From positions 1 through 61,501 of the forward strand of contig JAFMBY010000002.1 of the NCBI GenBank assembly GCA_017858135.1: a stretch of DNA of 61,501 nucleotides, written 5' to 3'. The notes under the pieces are model-generated. The model made no database searches. It saw nothing but the letters and a program-made list of their open reading frames with translations, and was not told the origin of the DNA. Positions 19,106-27,853 of this stretch are shown here, in pieces (positions within the stretch are counted from its first letter, which is position 1; each line of letters starts with the position of its first letter). The translations under genes were made by a program, and so were the position numbers. The stretch is from Porticoccaceae bacterium (GTDB taxonomy: Bacteria; Pseudomonadota; Gammaproteobacteria; Pseudomonadales; Porticoccaceae).

Positions 19106-19783
19106 ATGGGCATTAATCTAAAAAGCGTCAGTCAATTTGTCGGCACTGTTGCACTATTTTTCCTGATCAGTGCTCCAGTCTTCAGCGAGACGGTTGACAT
19201 CAGCTATCAGAGTGCTGGCACATCTGCCGCACTCAACACGAGTAGTGGCTCAGTCGATGCTGGACTCCACGAAATTACTATCGACGGCAATAGCAGCCTT
19301 GCAGTCAATACCTCCAACAGTAGAACGACAGGAACCTGGACAGCGACGATAAACAGCTACGATGACATTCAAAATGGCGCTGGGAAGTATAACAGTGGCC
19401 GCAATGGTAAAGAAAAATACGCTAAGGCGGGTTATTTGTTTGGCCTGTTGGACCTTTCTGAAAGCCTCAGCGCGACCGCGGCAAAATACAATGCACTGGT
19501 TAACTATGTGATCTGGGACATTATGGGACGAGTGCCCGATCTCAATGATCGCAGCGACAAACGGACTGTGCGTGCCTTAATGAAGCAGGCAAATCAAAAC
19601 AAAGGCTTTGACTGGTCCACCACCATGCTGGTTTATACTGCCGACGACCGCCGCACCACACGCGAGTTCTTTGCTCCACTGCCGCCTATTGCAACACCAA
19701 TTCCCAGCGCGCTGTTTTTATTTGGCTCTATGGTCCTTGGCCTATTTGGCATTGTCACACGCAAGCGAGTCACCACAGATTAA
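19106..19783 (+). CDS. Secreted protein with a PEP-CTERM-like sorting tail
   Basis: A 225-residue exported protein of unknown function. A signal peptide spans about residues 1-27 (h-region VGTVALFFLISAPVF, cut near SETVD). The C-terminus has the three-part exosortase signal: Pro motif (ATPIPSA), a 16-18-residue hydrophobic helix and a basic end (TRKRV). In between, a YAKAGYLFG...NYVIWDIMG pattern recalls the helical segments of other PEP-CTERM surface proteins. No exosortase gene is in the window. I chose the ATG at 19106 because AAGGAG lies ten bases upstream; an in-frame ATG at 19079 lacks a ribosome-binding site. A terminator follows. Confidence 0.7.
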   Translation: MGINLKSVSQFVGTVALFFLISAPVFSETVDISYQSAGTSAALNTSSGSVDAGLHEITIDGNSSLAVNTSNSRTTGTWTATINSYDDIQNGAGKYNSGRNGKEKYAKAGYLFGLLDLSESLSATAAKYNALVNYVIWDIMGRVPDLNDRSDKRTVRALMKQANQNKGFDWSTTMLVYTADDRRTTREFFAPLPPIATPIPSALFLFGSMVLGLFGIVTRKRVTTD

Positions 19784-19863
19784 ATAGCGCCGTCACCAAC
19801 AGGTCTAAAAACACGCTTTAAGGCCCCAACAAGCAACTGATCGACTGCCAACCGATCAACCTT

Positions 19864-19907
19864 AAAAAGGCTTCCCTCTCACTAGAAGAGATCGGGGGAG
19901 CCTTTTT
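19864..19907. terminator. Bidirectional intrinsic terminator between PEP-CTERM-like gene and cmoM
   Basis: AAAAAGGCTTCCC at 19864-19876 pairs with GGGGGAGCCTTTTT at 19893-19906 with one mismatch. A-run and T-run flank the stem, so it can end transcripts of both converging genes. Confidence 0.85.
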
Positions 19908-19930
19908 AGATTGTGCCTATCAACCGGCGT

Positions 19931-20725
19931 TTATCTCGCAGCAGCACAGATAAAATGAATATAACGCCCCAGCCACTTAAAGGGTTCCTGCACAGAGTGG
20001 CGCAGTTCCATATCGATCACTGCCTGTGGATTTTCATGCCCGCCACGCTGTGTGGTGACATAGTCGTGAAATACCCTGATACCACTGCTGTAATCGGTTG
20101 CCAATCCCGCCTGTTCTAGCCACTGTTGCACTATGTCTGGCTGCAGCGGCGCGCCCGGCGTCAGACTGCCTGGATCAGCGGCAAACTCGCCTTGCAGCAC
20201 ATTAAAGTTGCCACGAATTAAATTGCGATAAACCAGTGCATTCTGATTGTAAAAAGTTAACGACAACAGGCCCGAGGGTGCCATATAACAATGTAGCCTC
20301 TCAATCAGCGCCTCTGGCTCGGCAAGCCACTCCATCACCGCGTGACACATCACCAGATCAAATTGACCTAAGTCCTCACCCTCAAGCGCTTGATAGGGTT
20401 GCTGATGCCAGATAATCTTGTCCAGCACTGCAGCTTCCACAGCGAGTTTCTGCGCCGCTGCAAGCATTTGCTCAGAGAGATCACAGTAGACAACCTGATG
20501 GCCCAGCTTGGCCAGCGCCACCGTCAGCTGCCCCAAGCCACCGCCGATATCCAGAATTCGTAATGGCGCTTGCGATTCTAACCGCGGCAGCGCAGCGAGC
20601 AGATCGCGCCAGATAACCGCCAGCCGGATATCTCCCTTCAGGCCACCGTACACCTTGCGCGAAAATTTCTCGCTGAGGTCATCAAAATTTCTATCACGGA
20701 TATTATTACTCAAGCGGTAAACCAC
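19931..20725 (-). CDS. cmoM: tRNA 5-carboxymethoxyuridine methyltransferase
   Basis: Methylates cmo5U34 of tRNA to the mcmo5U ester with S-adenosylmethionine. The 264-residue product has DRNFDDLSEKFSRKVYG near the N-terminus, a hallmark of CmoM (formerly SmtA), SAM-binding ILDIGGGLGQLTV, then CHAVMEWLAEPEALI and a C-terminal LGRYIHF. No ATG fits; the start is GTG at 20725, eight or nine residues before the conserved block. It is convergent with the PEP-CTERM-like gene and divergent from dapE. Confidence 0.88.
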   Translation of the reverse strand: MVYRLSNNIRDRNFDDLSEKFSRKVYGGLKGDIRLAVIWRDLLAALPRLESQAPLRILDIGGGLGQLTVALAKLGHQVVYCDLSEQMLAAAQKLAVEAAVLDKIIWHQQPYQALEGEDLGQFDLVMCHAVMEWLAEPEALIERLHCYMAPSGLLSLTFYNQNALVYRNLIRGNFNVLQGEFAADPGSLTPGAPLQPDIVQQWLEQAGLATDYSSGIRVFHDYVTTQRGGHENPQAVIDMELRHSVQEPFKWLGRYIHFICAAAR

Positions 20726-20778
20726 ACTGTTGTTGGAAGGTTAAGGTGGCGATATTAACGTGAATCTAGGCGAGCATA

Positions 20779-20806
20779 TATAGCCGGCACTCTATAGCCG
20801 AGAGTA
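20779..20806. repeat. Two 14-bp direct repeats upstream of dapE
   Basis: TATAGCCGGCACTC (20779-20792) is followed without gap by TATAGCCGAGAGTA (20793-20806), identical at the first eight positions and partly after. Confidence 0.6.
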
Positions 20807-20809
20807 GAT

Positions 20810-20829
20810 TTGCCCTTTACAATGGGCAA
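20810..20829 (+). promoter_or_regulatory. Small hairpin in the dapE leader
   Basis: TTGCCC (20810-20815), eight-base loop, GGGCAA (20824-20829). It lies about 20 bases before the dapE start, between the repeats and the ribosome-binding site; no T-run follows. Confidence 0.3.
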
Positions 20830-20849
20830 CCTGAAAAAAGGCGCCCGTT

Positions 20850-22031
20850 ATGTCACTACAATCTACTTCCCAGCATTCAGTATCCGAGCAATCAGCAACA
20901 GTGCTGCTGACCCAAGAGCTTATTCGCCGTCGCTCGGTAACACCGCAAGACTGCGGTTGTCAGGAAGTCATGATTGAGCGCCTGAGTGCCATTGGCTTTA
21001 ATATTGAACGCCTGCGTTTTGGCGATGTCGATAATTTCTGGGCCGTGCACGGCAGTTCGGGACCAACACTGTGTTTTGCCGGACACACCGATGTGGTACC
21101 GACCGGACCAGAGGAAAATTGGCAGCAGCCACCCTTTGAGGCCACTATTACTGATGGCTATATTGTCGGTCGTGGTGCCGCCGATATGAAAGGATCGTTG
21201 GCCGCCATGGTCGTGGCCGCGGAGCGCTTTGTCGCCGAGCACCCAGATCACTATGGACGTATTGCGTTCCTTATCACCAGCGATGAGGAAGGTATTGCCA
21301 TCAATGGCACGGTCAAGGTGGTTGAATGGTTGCAGCAACACAATCAGCTGCCAGAATGGTGCCTCATTGGCGAGCCCTCGAGCACCAATCAGTGCGGCGA
21401 TGTGATTAAAAATGGTCGCCGTGGCTCGCTCGGCTGCACGCTGACCGTAAAGGGCCAGCAAGGCCATGTTGCCTACCCTCATCTGGCAGACAATCCGGTG
21501 CATCGAGCGGCTCCTGCTCTGGCAGCACTGGCTAGCGAAGTTTGGGATAACGGCAATCAATTCTTCCCGGCGACGAGTTTCCAGATCTCTAATATCCAAG
21601 CTGGCACCGGTGCTACCAATGTGATTCCAGGTGAATTACAGGTGATCTTTAATTTTCGTTTTTCAACTGAATTGACCGAACAGCAGATTGTTCAGCGCAC
21701 AGAGAAAATACTCGATGATCACGGTCTGCAGTACGCAGCGGACTGGAACCTCAGTGGACATCCGTTTCTAACCTCAGAGGGGGCGTTAGTCAGTGCGACG
21801 GTCGAGAGCATTGCTGCAGTCACCGGTTTAGCCGCTGAGCTGTCTACCGCAGGTGGCACCTCTGATGGTCGCTTTATTGCTCCATTGGGTGTTCAGGTGA
21901 TCGAACTCGGCCCGGTGAATGCCAGTATTCATAAGATTGACGAAAACACTAATATCGATGACCTAAACAATCTGACCGCCATTTATCAGACGCTATTAGG
22001 CAAGCTTTTAGTCAGCGCCCATGCTCAGTAA
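20850..22031 (+). CDS. dapE: Succinyl-diaminopimelate desuccinylase
   Basis: Hydrolyses N-succinyl-LL-diaminopimelate to LL-diaminopimelate and succinate, for lysine and peptidoglycan. The 393-residue M20-family metalloenzyme shows [13 protein letters not shown] (first zinc His), [13 protein letters not shown] (bridging Asp), TSDEEG (catalytic Glu) and GEPSST. The C-terminal GGTSDGRF and [12 protein letters not shown] segments are DapE-specific. About 12 extra N-terminal residues precede the usual start. AAAAAGG lies eight bases before the ATG. dapA, from the same pathway, is 5 kb away on the other strand. Confidence 0.95.
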   Translation: MSLQSTSQHSVSEQSATVLLTQELIRRRSVTPQDCGCQEVMIERLSAIGFNIERLRFGDVDNFWAVHGSSGPTLCFAGHTDVVPTGPEENWQQPPFEATITDGYIVGRGAADMKGSLAAMVVAAERFVAEHPDHYGRIAFLITSDEEGIAINGTVKVVEWLQQHNQLPEWCLIGEPSSTNQCGDVIKNGRRGSLGCTLTVKGQQGHVAYPHLADNPVHRAAPALAALASEVWDNGNQFFPATSFQISNIQAGTGATNVIPGELQVIFNFRFSTELTEQQIVQRTEKILDDHGLQYAADWNLSGHPFLTSEGALVSATVESIAAVTGLAAELSTAGGTSDGRFIAPLGVQVIELGPVNASIHKIDENTNIDDLNNLTAIYQTLLGKLLVSAHAQ

Positions 22032-22133
22032 GCCGGCGACTTAGGTTGCTCGGCGCAACGTAAGCACACCGATACAAAATAATAATAATCGGCTATTGGT
22101 CTAGCTCCAGTGGCTTTGCGACAGTGAAACAAT

Positions 22134-23009
22134 ATGGGCACTCTGAACACCGCGTTGTATCTCTCCACCATTGTTATCTGGGGCTCGACCTGGCTGGCTA
22201 TTACCTACCAGCTTGGTGAAGTCGATCCATTGGTATCGGTGATCTACCGTATGGCGCTGGCCTCGGCGCTGCTGTTTATCTGGTGCTGGATTAAAAAGAT
22301 CCCCCTGCGCCTCAGTCTTGGCAATCATCGCTTTCTGTTCGCCCAGGGTTGTTTTCTATTTGGCTTCAATTTCTGGACCATTTATTGGTCGGAGGTTTAT
22401 CTGCCGAGTGGCCTGGTTGCGGTGATTTTTTCGCTACTGGTATTTTTCAATATTATCAATGGCAGACTGTTTCTAAACTACCCAGTGACACTGCAGAGCG
22501 TGGTCGGCGGCTTAATTGGTCTGCTCGGCATCAGCATGCTTTTCTATCCCGAGATTGCCTCGTTCTCGACCTCCAGCGATGGACTGCTCGGCTTTATGCT
22601 CGCTTTCATTGCCGTGGCCTTGGCCTCGCTGGGTAATATTATTGCGACGCGAAATGGCAATACCGGTATATCAGTCTGGGCAATTAATGCTTGGTCGATT
22701 CTGTATGGCGCGGCTGTTTTAACCGTTATCGCACTGCTCACCGGAACTGAGTTTACCTATGGATCAACCCTTGAGTACACGCTCTCACTGGTCTATCTCT
22801 CGGTGTTTGGCACCATCCTCGCCTTTGGCGCCTACCTCAAGCTATTGATCAATATAGGACCCAACCGCGCCGGTTATAGCTCGCTTATTATCCCTTTCGT
22901 TGCGATCATCCTGTCGACAATCTTTGAGAGCTACCAGTGGACGCTGCTGGCTGTCGCTGGTTTTGTGCTGGTAGCGCTGGGCAATTTTCTGGTCCTGACC
23001 CGACGTTGA
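22134..23009 (+). CDS. DMT-superfamily EamA-type transporter
   Basis: A 291-residue protein with ten predicted membrane helices in two EamA repeats. The first repeat opens with IVIWGSTWLAITYQLG, typical of this family, and the second lies around residues 150-285. Such proteins export amino acids or metabolites; the substrate cannot be assigned. It stands alone, convergent with rsmJ. Confidence 0.85.
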   Translation: MGTLNTALYLSTIVIWGSTWLAITYQLGEVDPLVSVIYRMALASALLFIWCWIKKIPLRLSLGNHRFLFAQGCFLFGFNFWTIYWSEVYLPSGLVAVIFSLLVFFNIINGRLFLNYPVTLQSVVGGLIGLLGISMLFYPEIASFSTSSDGLLGFMLAFIAVALASLGNIIATRNGNTGISVWAINAWSILYGAAVLTVIALLTGTEFTYGSTLEYTLSLVYLSVFGTILAFGAYLKLLINIGPNRAGYSSLIIPFVAIILSTIFESYQWTLLAVAGFVLVALGNFLVLTRR

Positions 23010-23028
23010 AATATTTCCACACCGATTA

Positions 23029-23056
23029 CTAGGCTGAAATTTCTAGTCTGAACTTG
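23029..23056. repeat. Two 14-bp direct repeats between converging genes
   Basis: CTAGGCTGAAATTT (23029-23042) is followed directly by CTAGTCTGAACTTG (23043-23056), 10 of 14 positions alike. It sits between the DMT transporter and rsmJ stop codons. Confidence 0.6.
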
Positions 23057-23067
23057 TTAAGAGAGAC

Positions 23068-23922
23068 TTACTGAGGTAATTTTTTCAGCGCATAAATATC
23101 ATAGCGCGTGGATTTCCCTTCCAGTGAATAGCTGGGCTTAGTCTGCGCCAAAAAGCCTGCACCAGCCGGGCGCTTTACAACCACCCGATACTGAGCCACC
23201 GCTAGCGCACTGGCGAGCAGTTGGTCTGCGTCATTATCTGCGCCAACGATCGCATGAAATGCCTGCATTTGTTTTTTGACCTTGGCGGACTTTTTACGCA
23301 GTGGAAACATCGGATCAACATAGACGATATCTGGACGCCAGACCTCAGCCTCTGAGCTGATCAATTGCTCGGCAAGGCTATTGAGATAATCGGCGGCACT
23401 GCCCTCGAGTAAGCTGAGTCTGTTGATAATTTCATCTAACTCTGGATCTCTCGAGTCATAGCCTGTCGATTCACAGCCTCTAGATTCTTCACCGCCGCGA
23501 CTTAAACCATCGGCGAGCAAACTGTGGACAATAGGATTGCGCTCCAACATCGCCACCGTGCAACCCAGAGAGGCCAGCACAAAACCATCACCACCAAGGC
23601 CTGCGGTGAGGTCGAGAACCTGCGGCGCGAACTTACCCGAGACACCGACTGCCTTGGCGATGGCCTGACCATTGCCACCGCCATGGCGGCGCCGGTGACT
23701 GTGCTCCGAGCCAGCAAAGTCGCAGCGGATAGATCCATAACCCTTATCTGCAGATGGCACCAGCGCCAAGCCACTGTCGGAATACTCGAGCAGATAGTCA
23801 TAGGCGTCCGAGCCAGCGCTGTGCATTGGCAGCGATAATTTATCGGCAAGCTGCTGCGCCTGCCCGATAAAATCAGCCGAGGCAACTGCGACGCGGATGA
23901 CCGGGGTACACTCTGTAGCCAT
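23068..23922 (-). CDS. rsmJ: 16S rRNA (guanine(1516)-N2)-methyltransferase
   Basis: Methylates G1516 of 16S rRNA. With the start at 23922 the product has 284 residues, longer than the about 250 of E. coli. SAM motif VLDLTAGLGGDGFVLASLG and PDIVYVDPMFP followed by RKKSAKVKKQMQAF are RsmJ signatures. The extra length comes from a polar insert around residue 150-165 encoded by 15-bp tandem repeats. I prefer ATG 23922 (AAGAG eight bases upstream); a further in-frame ATG at 23964 has no ribosome-binding site. Confidence 0.9.
   Translation of the reverse strand: MATECTPVIRVAVASADFIGQAQQLADKLSLPMHSAGSDAYDYLLEYSDSGLALVPSADKGYGSIRCDFAGSEHSHRRRHGGGNGQAIAKAVGVSGKFAPQVLDLTAGLGGDGFVLASLGCTVAMLERNPIVHSLLADGLSRGGEESRGCESTGYDSRDPELDEIINRLSLLEGSAADYLNSLAEQLISSEAEVWRPDIVYVDPMFPLRKKSAKVKKQMQAFHAIVGADNDADQLLASALAVAQYRVVVKRPAGAGFLAQTKPSYSLEGKSTRYDIYALKKLPQ
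23456..23500. repeat. 15-bp tandem repeat inside rsmJ
   Basis: TCATAGCCTGTCGAT (23456-23470) and TCACAGCCTCTAGAT (23471-23485) are adjacent copies; the flanking 15 bases are decayed. On the coding strand they give the pentapeptides ESRGC and ESTGY followed by DSRDP. Confidence 0.7.
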
Positions 23923-23981
23923 TAAAATATCTCTTGTTGGTAACTTAACCAGTGGGTATGTCATTTTGGCTGATTATAACG

Positions 23982-24010
23982 TTACAGGACAGCGATCGGG
24001 CACCTATAAT
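23982..24010 (+). promoter_or_regulatory. Putative sigma-70 promoter for the LRR-like lipoprotein
   Basis: TTACAG (23982-23987), 17-base spacer, perfect TATAAT (24005-24010), with the predicted start near 24017 and the ATG at 24080. Confidence 0.5.
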
Positions 24011-24079
24011 GCTGCGTCTAGTTTACTGCTTATTGAGTTATCTACAGGGTCTTACAAAGGTCCGCCAGCCGGAGTTTCT

Positions 24080-24526
24080 ATGCCATACAAAAACAGCATG
24101 CTATTACTGACCCTTATCACCCTGCTTGTGGGCTGCGAACGCTATGCTTTCACTCTAAATGAGCAGCCAATCTATACTCCCAACTCTGTCTATAGTGGTT
24201 ACCGAATTGGCGATCCGGCACTGGCCAGTTGTGTCAAACAGGCACTGGTCGATTCAAAAATCACCCAACCCGAGCAACTGCAGGTACTTAACTGCACCTA
24301 TGCCGGCGTCACTCAACTCAAAGGTATCGAGACTTTCTCGAGACTCAGAAGCGTTAATTTGAGCCATAATCAGTTGACTGACATTAAACCATTGCTATTT
24401 CTTGGCGATCTACGCCAAGTTAATCTCGAAGAAAACCCCAACATCAGCTGCAGCGATGTCGAAGCGCTGGCAAACCTGTTAGAAAAGGCTGATATTGTGG
24501 CGCCAATCTGCAGCACAGCGATATGA
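24080..24526 (+). CDS. Small leucine-rich-repeat-like lipoprotein
   Basis: A 148-residue putative lipoprotein. The first 14 residues form a short signal peptide with lipobox LVGC. The C-terminal half has an internalin-like leucine-rich pattern (LRSVNLSHNQLTDIKPLLFL, then LRQVNLEENPNI), about three repeats capped by a Cys pair. No specific function is recognised; protein-protein contact at the envelope is plausible. The open frame extends upstream to 23897, but the ATG at 24080 has CGGAG five bases before it and begins the signal peptide. Confidence 0.75.
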   Translation: MPYKNSMLLLTLITLLVGCERYAFTLNEQPIYTPNSVYSGYRIGDPALASCVKQALVDSKITQPEQLQVLNCTYAGVTQLKGIETFSRLRSVNLSHNQLTDIKPLLFLGDLRQVNLEENPNISCSDVEALANLLEKADIVAPICSTAI

Positions 24527-24914
24527 CAATCTGTTGACTGCGCCATTACGGTGCAAAAAGATACCCACAATAGCTGTGGATAACTTTGTGGATTAAATAG
24601 GAATGCGGGGTGTTTATCCCCCAATAACGGGCATAACTGTTAAATTGATCAAATTTTAACCAGCTAAAAATAAGTATTAAAATCAAAGAGTTAGTTTTTT
24701 GCAGGCCAAAAATCAATAGCTTAGGAGACTTTTATGAAACTAATTGTAGGAATGTCTGCTATCTGTGGAAAAAAATCGTAAATAGTTTTACTAAACGATC
24801 AAAAAAATATTGCAGTGACGAAAAAAAAATGGTTCAACGCAATTTTTGTTTGCTTAAAAATCGATCCGTTTGTCTTTGGCACTGACAGCCAAGCTGACAC
24901 ATTTGTCAATGGCT
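24527..24914. other. AT-rich gene-free stretch with DnaA-box-like sites
   Basis: No supported gene over 388 bases. TGTGGATAA at 24575-24583 is an exact DnaA box in reverse orientation. Close variants are TGTGGATTA (24587-24595) and TGTGGAAAA (24764-24772), each one mismatch; ATACCCACA (24561-24569) and TTATCCCCC (24614-24622) have two. Another one-mismatch box, TTATCTACA, lies outside at 24038-24046. Two GATC-started AT-rich 13-mers are at 24647-24659 and 24797-24809. A 15-codon reading frame is listed separately. Confidence 0.5.
24734..24781 (+). CDS. Possible 15-residue micro-ORF
   Basis: ATG at 24734 has AGGAG six bases upstream, a better ribosome-binding site than many real genes here. 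It encodes 15 residues starting MKLIVGMSA and ends at TAA 24779-24781. The start resembles the first residues of UbiX-type flavoproteins (MKLIVG-S/T-G), so it could be a decayed gene stump, a leader peptide or chance. Nothing follows in frame. Confidence 0.25.
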   Translation: MKLIVGMSAICGKKS

Positions 24915-25676
24915 CTAGCGCAGCTCAAGCCAGTTAAAGCCCTGTTGCTGGCAGGCATAATGAAGGTTGCCGCAACCATCAATAACCGCTTCCACTGCAG
25001 TCTTTACTTTTTCCAGGCTGTTATTCTTTTCACTGATATGACCAATCACCAGCTGTTGCATGCGCTGCTGATCAATTGCGGACAGAAGCTTGGCCGTCTG
25101 TTGATTATTCAGATGCCCCCAAGGGCCGGCCACGCGATCTTTTAAAAATTCTGGATAGGCTCCGGCATATAACATATCGAGATCATGGTTGGCCTCAATA
25201 AGCAGACCGTCGCAATTAGCGTACACAGACTCGATATGGGGCGTTAGCGAACCGACATCTGTAAGTATACCCAGCTGGTGATCTTCGCTGTTAAACAGGT
25301 ACTGAACAGGCTCTCTGGCGTCGTGAGGAACGGGGACTGGCGTGACCAGAAGATCACCGATCTGGAATGCAGTGTGGCTATCAATAATATGGTGGGGAAA
25401 GACTTTATCGTCTGCCTGCCTGCTGCGCAGACAGCCGGCTGTCACATAGACATCAATAGCGTATTTCGATGCCAGCGGCACGACCCCTTTCCAGTGATCG
25501 CTGTGCTCGTGGGTGACTAGGATCGCGTCGATACAGTCTGGGGTCTTGCCGAGCTTTTCCAGTCTCTTGACGGTATCGCGAATAGAGAAACCGCAGTCGA
25601 TCATAACGCAGGTCTCTCGCCACTCGACCAGAGTCGCGTTACCTTTACTGCCACTGCCTAGAGAAGCAAAACGCAT
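24915..25676 (-). CDS. MBL-fold metallo-hydrolase, YycJ/WalJ-like
   Basis: A 253-residue metallo-beta-lactamase-fold hydrolase. It begins MRFASLGSGSKGNATL, the family's typical start, and has the metal motif THEHSDHWKG plus a later HD pair (PHDA) and GILTDVG. The WalJ/YycJ group contains putative single-strand exonucleases and phosphodiesterases; the substrate here is unknown. ATG 25676 fits the family; a GTG 51 bases upstream would add an unrelated tail. It is the third gene of the dapA-bamC-MBL run, a gene order I know from Pseudomonas. Confidence 0.85.
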   Translation of the reverse strand: MRFASLGSGSKGNATLVEWRETCVMIDCGFSIRDTVKRLEKLGKTPDCIDAILVTHEHSDHWKGVVPLASKYAIDVYVTAGCLRSRQADDKVFPHHIIDSHTAFQIGDLLVTPVPVPHDAREPVQYLFNSEDHQLGILTDVGSLTPHIESVYANCDGLLIEANHDLDMLYAGAYPEFLKDRVAGPWGHLNNQQTAKLLSAIDQQRMQQLVIGHISEKNNSLEKVKTAVEAVIDGCGNLHYACQQQGFNWLELR

Positions 25677-25733
25677 AGTCTCAATAACCTTTTTCGAACA
25701 ACCCTTTATCAACAATCCCTTTGCCACAATCGC

Positions 25734-25775
25734 CTAGCAGTGGCCGCCCGGCAGTGATCCCCTAGCAGCGACCAG
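25734..25775. repeat. Three imperfect 14-bp repeats between bamC and the MBL gene
   Basis: CTAGCAGTGGCCGC (25734-25747), CCGGCAGTGATCCC (25748-25761) and CTAGCAGCGACCAG (25762-25775) share a GCAG core in register; pairwise identity is 8-10 of 14. Confidence 0.5.
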
Positions 25776-25787
25776 AGTAAAAGGTTA

Positions 25788-26813
25788 TCAAGACATATTG
25801 CTGCGCAGCACTTTTAACAGGCGCAGAGCTTCAGCTTTGTTTAGCCCCTGCCCTTCAGCACCGACAATGCGGACCTCGACATTGGCGCCAACGGTCTCCA
25901 CCAGAACGCGATAGTTCACCTCTAAAATCTCGTCACTGCCGCCACCGAACCACCGCGCAAAAAATCCTGGCTCATCGGCTGTCTCATCGCTGTAGTTAAC
26001 GTAAATAATGCCCTCTGAACGATTTTGATCAATACTGACAAAACCGCCGCGATCGGCAGAATAGATTATGGATGCCCAGGTTCTATCAAAACTTAGCTTG
26101 GCATTGATAAAGGGATCAGCGACTTCAGGAGCGACCACCTCTACTTTCGCATCGCCGCCGATATCCTGAGCGAGCAGCGATACCGAAGCATAATTTGCGC
26201 TGTCGGCCAATTCATTGGCAATCATCGACAGCATGTCCTGTTCGCGCTGGTCACTGTCAGACCCCTGTGGCCAGGCGGCCTGATCTTCCTCAGAGCGAGG
26301 CGCCTGATTGTGCAGCGCCGAAATCTCAGCACTGTCCAATTGCACACCAGGGGAAATCTGAAAACGGAAGCGGTGGGAATTTTCTTCATCCGAATTAAAT
26401 TTAACCCAGACAGTCTCGATAACACCTTTCGACCCGTCGGCCAACGCAGCGGGCACACCATTGCGGTTTAGCACGTTGCGAACACGCGGCCAAACTTCGC
26501 TTGGCGGCACATTGATCAGCACCCAGCGACGTCCTTCCAAACTCTGAATTTTTACCATCTGCTCGAAGGTGTTGACCGATGCCGGCTGCGGGCGTGGCAC
26601 GTCAAACTCAATCAACTCAACATTGTTGATGGGAATTTGTGGCACCGGGTAAATCTGCCCGAGAACAATACTGTCGAGCCCTTCTGGCACGACTGTCACA
26701 TCAGTTTCTTCAGCAAGCAGATAATCATTACTGCGATCACGCAAGCCCAGCCAGCCGCATCCGCTTAGACTCAGAATAACAACTATATTCAGCGCGCTAA
26801 TCAATCGTTTCAT
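25788..26813 (-). CDS. bamC: Outer-membrane protein assembly factor BamC
   Basis: Lipoprotein of the BAM complex that inserts beta-barrel proteins in the outer membrane. The 341-residue product begins with a lipoprotein signal ending at LSLSGC, then an unstructured stretch (NDYLLAEET) as in BamC that binds BamD, followed by two helix-grip domains (about residues 90-215 and 220-340). I chose ATG 26813 (MKRLISALN); a TTG four codons upstream has no usable ribosome-binding site. It lies 47 bases behind dapA, the conserved arrangement. Confidence 0.9.
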   Translation of the reverse strand: MKRLISALNIVVILSLSGCGWLGLRDRSNDYLLAEETDVTVVPEGLDSIVLGQIYPVPQIPINNVELIEFDVPRPQPASVNTFEQMVKIQSLEGRRWVLINVPPSEVWPRVRNVLNRNGVPAALADGSKGVIETVWVKFNSDEENSHRFRFQISPGVQLDSAEISALHNQAPRSEEDQAAWPQGSDSDQREQDMLSMIANELADSANYASVSLLAQDIGGDAKVEVVAPEVADPFINAKLSFDRTWASIIYSADRGGFVSIDQNRSEGIIYVNYSDETADEPGFFARWFGGGSDEILEVNYRVLVETVGANVEVRIVGAEGQGLNKAEALRLLKVLRSNMS

Positions 26814-26860
26814 CGTTATTGGCAACCCATCAATTTGGTTAAAAACAGTTTAAATTAAGA

Positions 26861-27739
26861 TTAAATCAGTTCAGCACTGCGCATTGCAGCGCGAACCCTT
26901 TCATGGTGTGATGCACTCAAAGGCGTCATCGGCAGCCGCAGCACATTGCTTAACAAACCCAATTCAGCCACCGCCCACTTGACCGGGATCGGATTGGCTT
27001 CAACAAACAGGTCGCGATGCAGCGCGCAGAGTTTTGTGTCTAGCGATGCTGCCCGGGCAGCATCGCCGGCCAGCGCTGCGGCACACATCTGTGCCATTAA
27101 CTTTGGCGCAACATTGGCCGTCACTGAGATATCACCGTTGCCACCCATCAGCATCAACTCTCGGGCGGTGGCATCGTCGCCAGAGTAAATAGCAAAGCCT
27201 GCTGGACGCTCGGCAATCAGCTGTCTGGCACGATCAAGATCGCCTGTCGCTTCTTTGATACCAATAATGTTTTCAATTGAACTGAGCCGCAGAACGGTCT
27301 CGGGCAGCATATCGCAGGCAGTGCGACCCGGCACGTTATAGAGAATCTGATCTATATCCACCGCTTCAGCAATGGCTTTGTAGTGCAAATAAAGACCTTC
27401 CTGAGTCGGCTTATTGTAATAAGGCGTAACCAGCAAACAGGCGTCGGCACCTGAATCCGCCGCTGCTTGGGTTAAAACAATCGCTTCGCTTGTCGAGTTG
27501 GCGCCGGTTCCTGCAATAATTGGCACTCGGCCAGCGGCCTGCTCCACGACGACACCAATAACTTGAGCGTGCTCAGCAACACTCAGCGTCGCCGACTCAC
27601 CGGTTGTACCGACAGCGACAATACTGTCGGTGCCCTGCTCGATATGCCAGTCGACAAGTCTTTTCAACGCTGACCAATCCACCGCCTGAGTATCTGGGTG
27701 CATCGGGGTAACCATCGCGACAATACTTCCGCTAATCAT
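26861..27739 (-). CDS. dapA: 4-hydroxy-tetrahydrodipicolinate synthase
   Basis: Condenses pyruvate and aspartate semialdehyde, the first committed step to diaminopimelate and lysine. The 292 residues equal E. coli DapA. Signatures are [31 protein letters not shown] and the Schiff-base lysine in GIKEATGDL. The gene heads the dapA-bamC-MBL run; 114 bases upstream separate it from the acyltransferase gene on the same strand. Confidence 0.97.
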   Translation of the reverse strand: MISGSIVAMVTPMHPDTQAVDWSALKRLVDWHIEQGTDSIVAVGTTGESATLSVAEHAQVIGVVVEQAAGRVPIIAGTGANSTSEAIVLTQAAADSGADACLLVTPYYNKPTQEGLYLHYKAIAEAVDIDQILYNVPGRTACDMLPETVLRLSSIENIIGIKEATGDLDRARQLIAERPAGFAIYSGDDATARELMLMGGNGDISVTANVAPKLMAQMCAAALAGDAARAASLDTKLCALHRDLFVEANPIPVKWAVAELGLLSNVLRLPMTPLSASHHERVRAAMRSAELI

Positions 27740-27853
27740 GTCCTACTTCCTTTACAGCTATTTGATAAAAAACACATCATGGTACTGATGGCGTCAGAGT
27801 GACACAAGCGAAACCTTTGCCCTGAACTGTTCCAAAAACGCCCTGAACTCGCG

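Noticed and set aside
20892-21599. Long open frame (235 codons) on the minus strand
   Set aside because: Fully antisense to dapE, whose catalytic motifs are intact; the frame's product resembles nothing.
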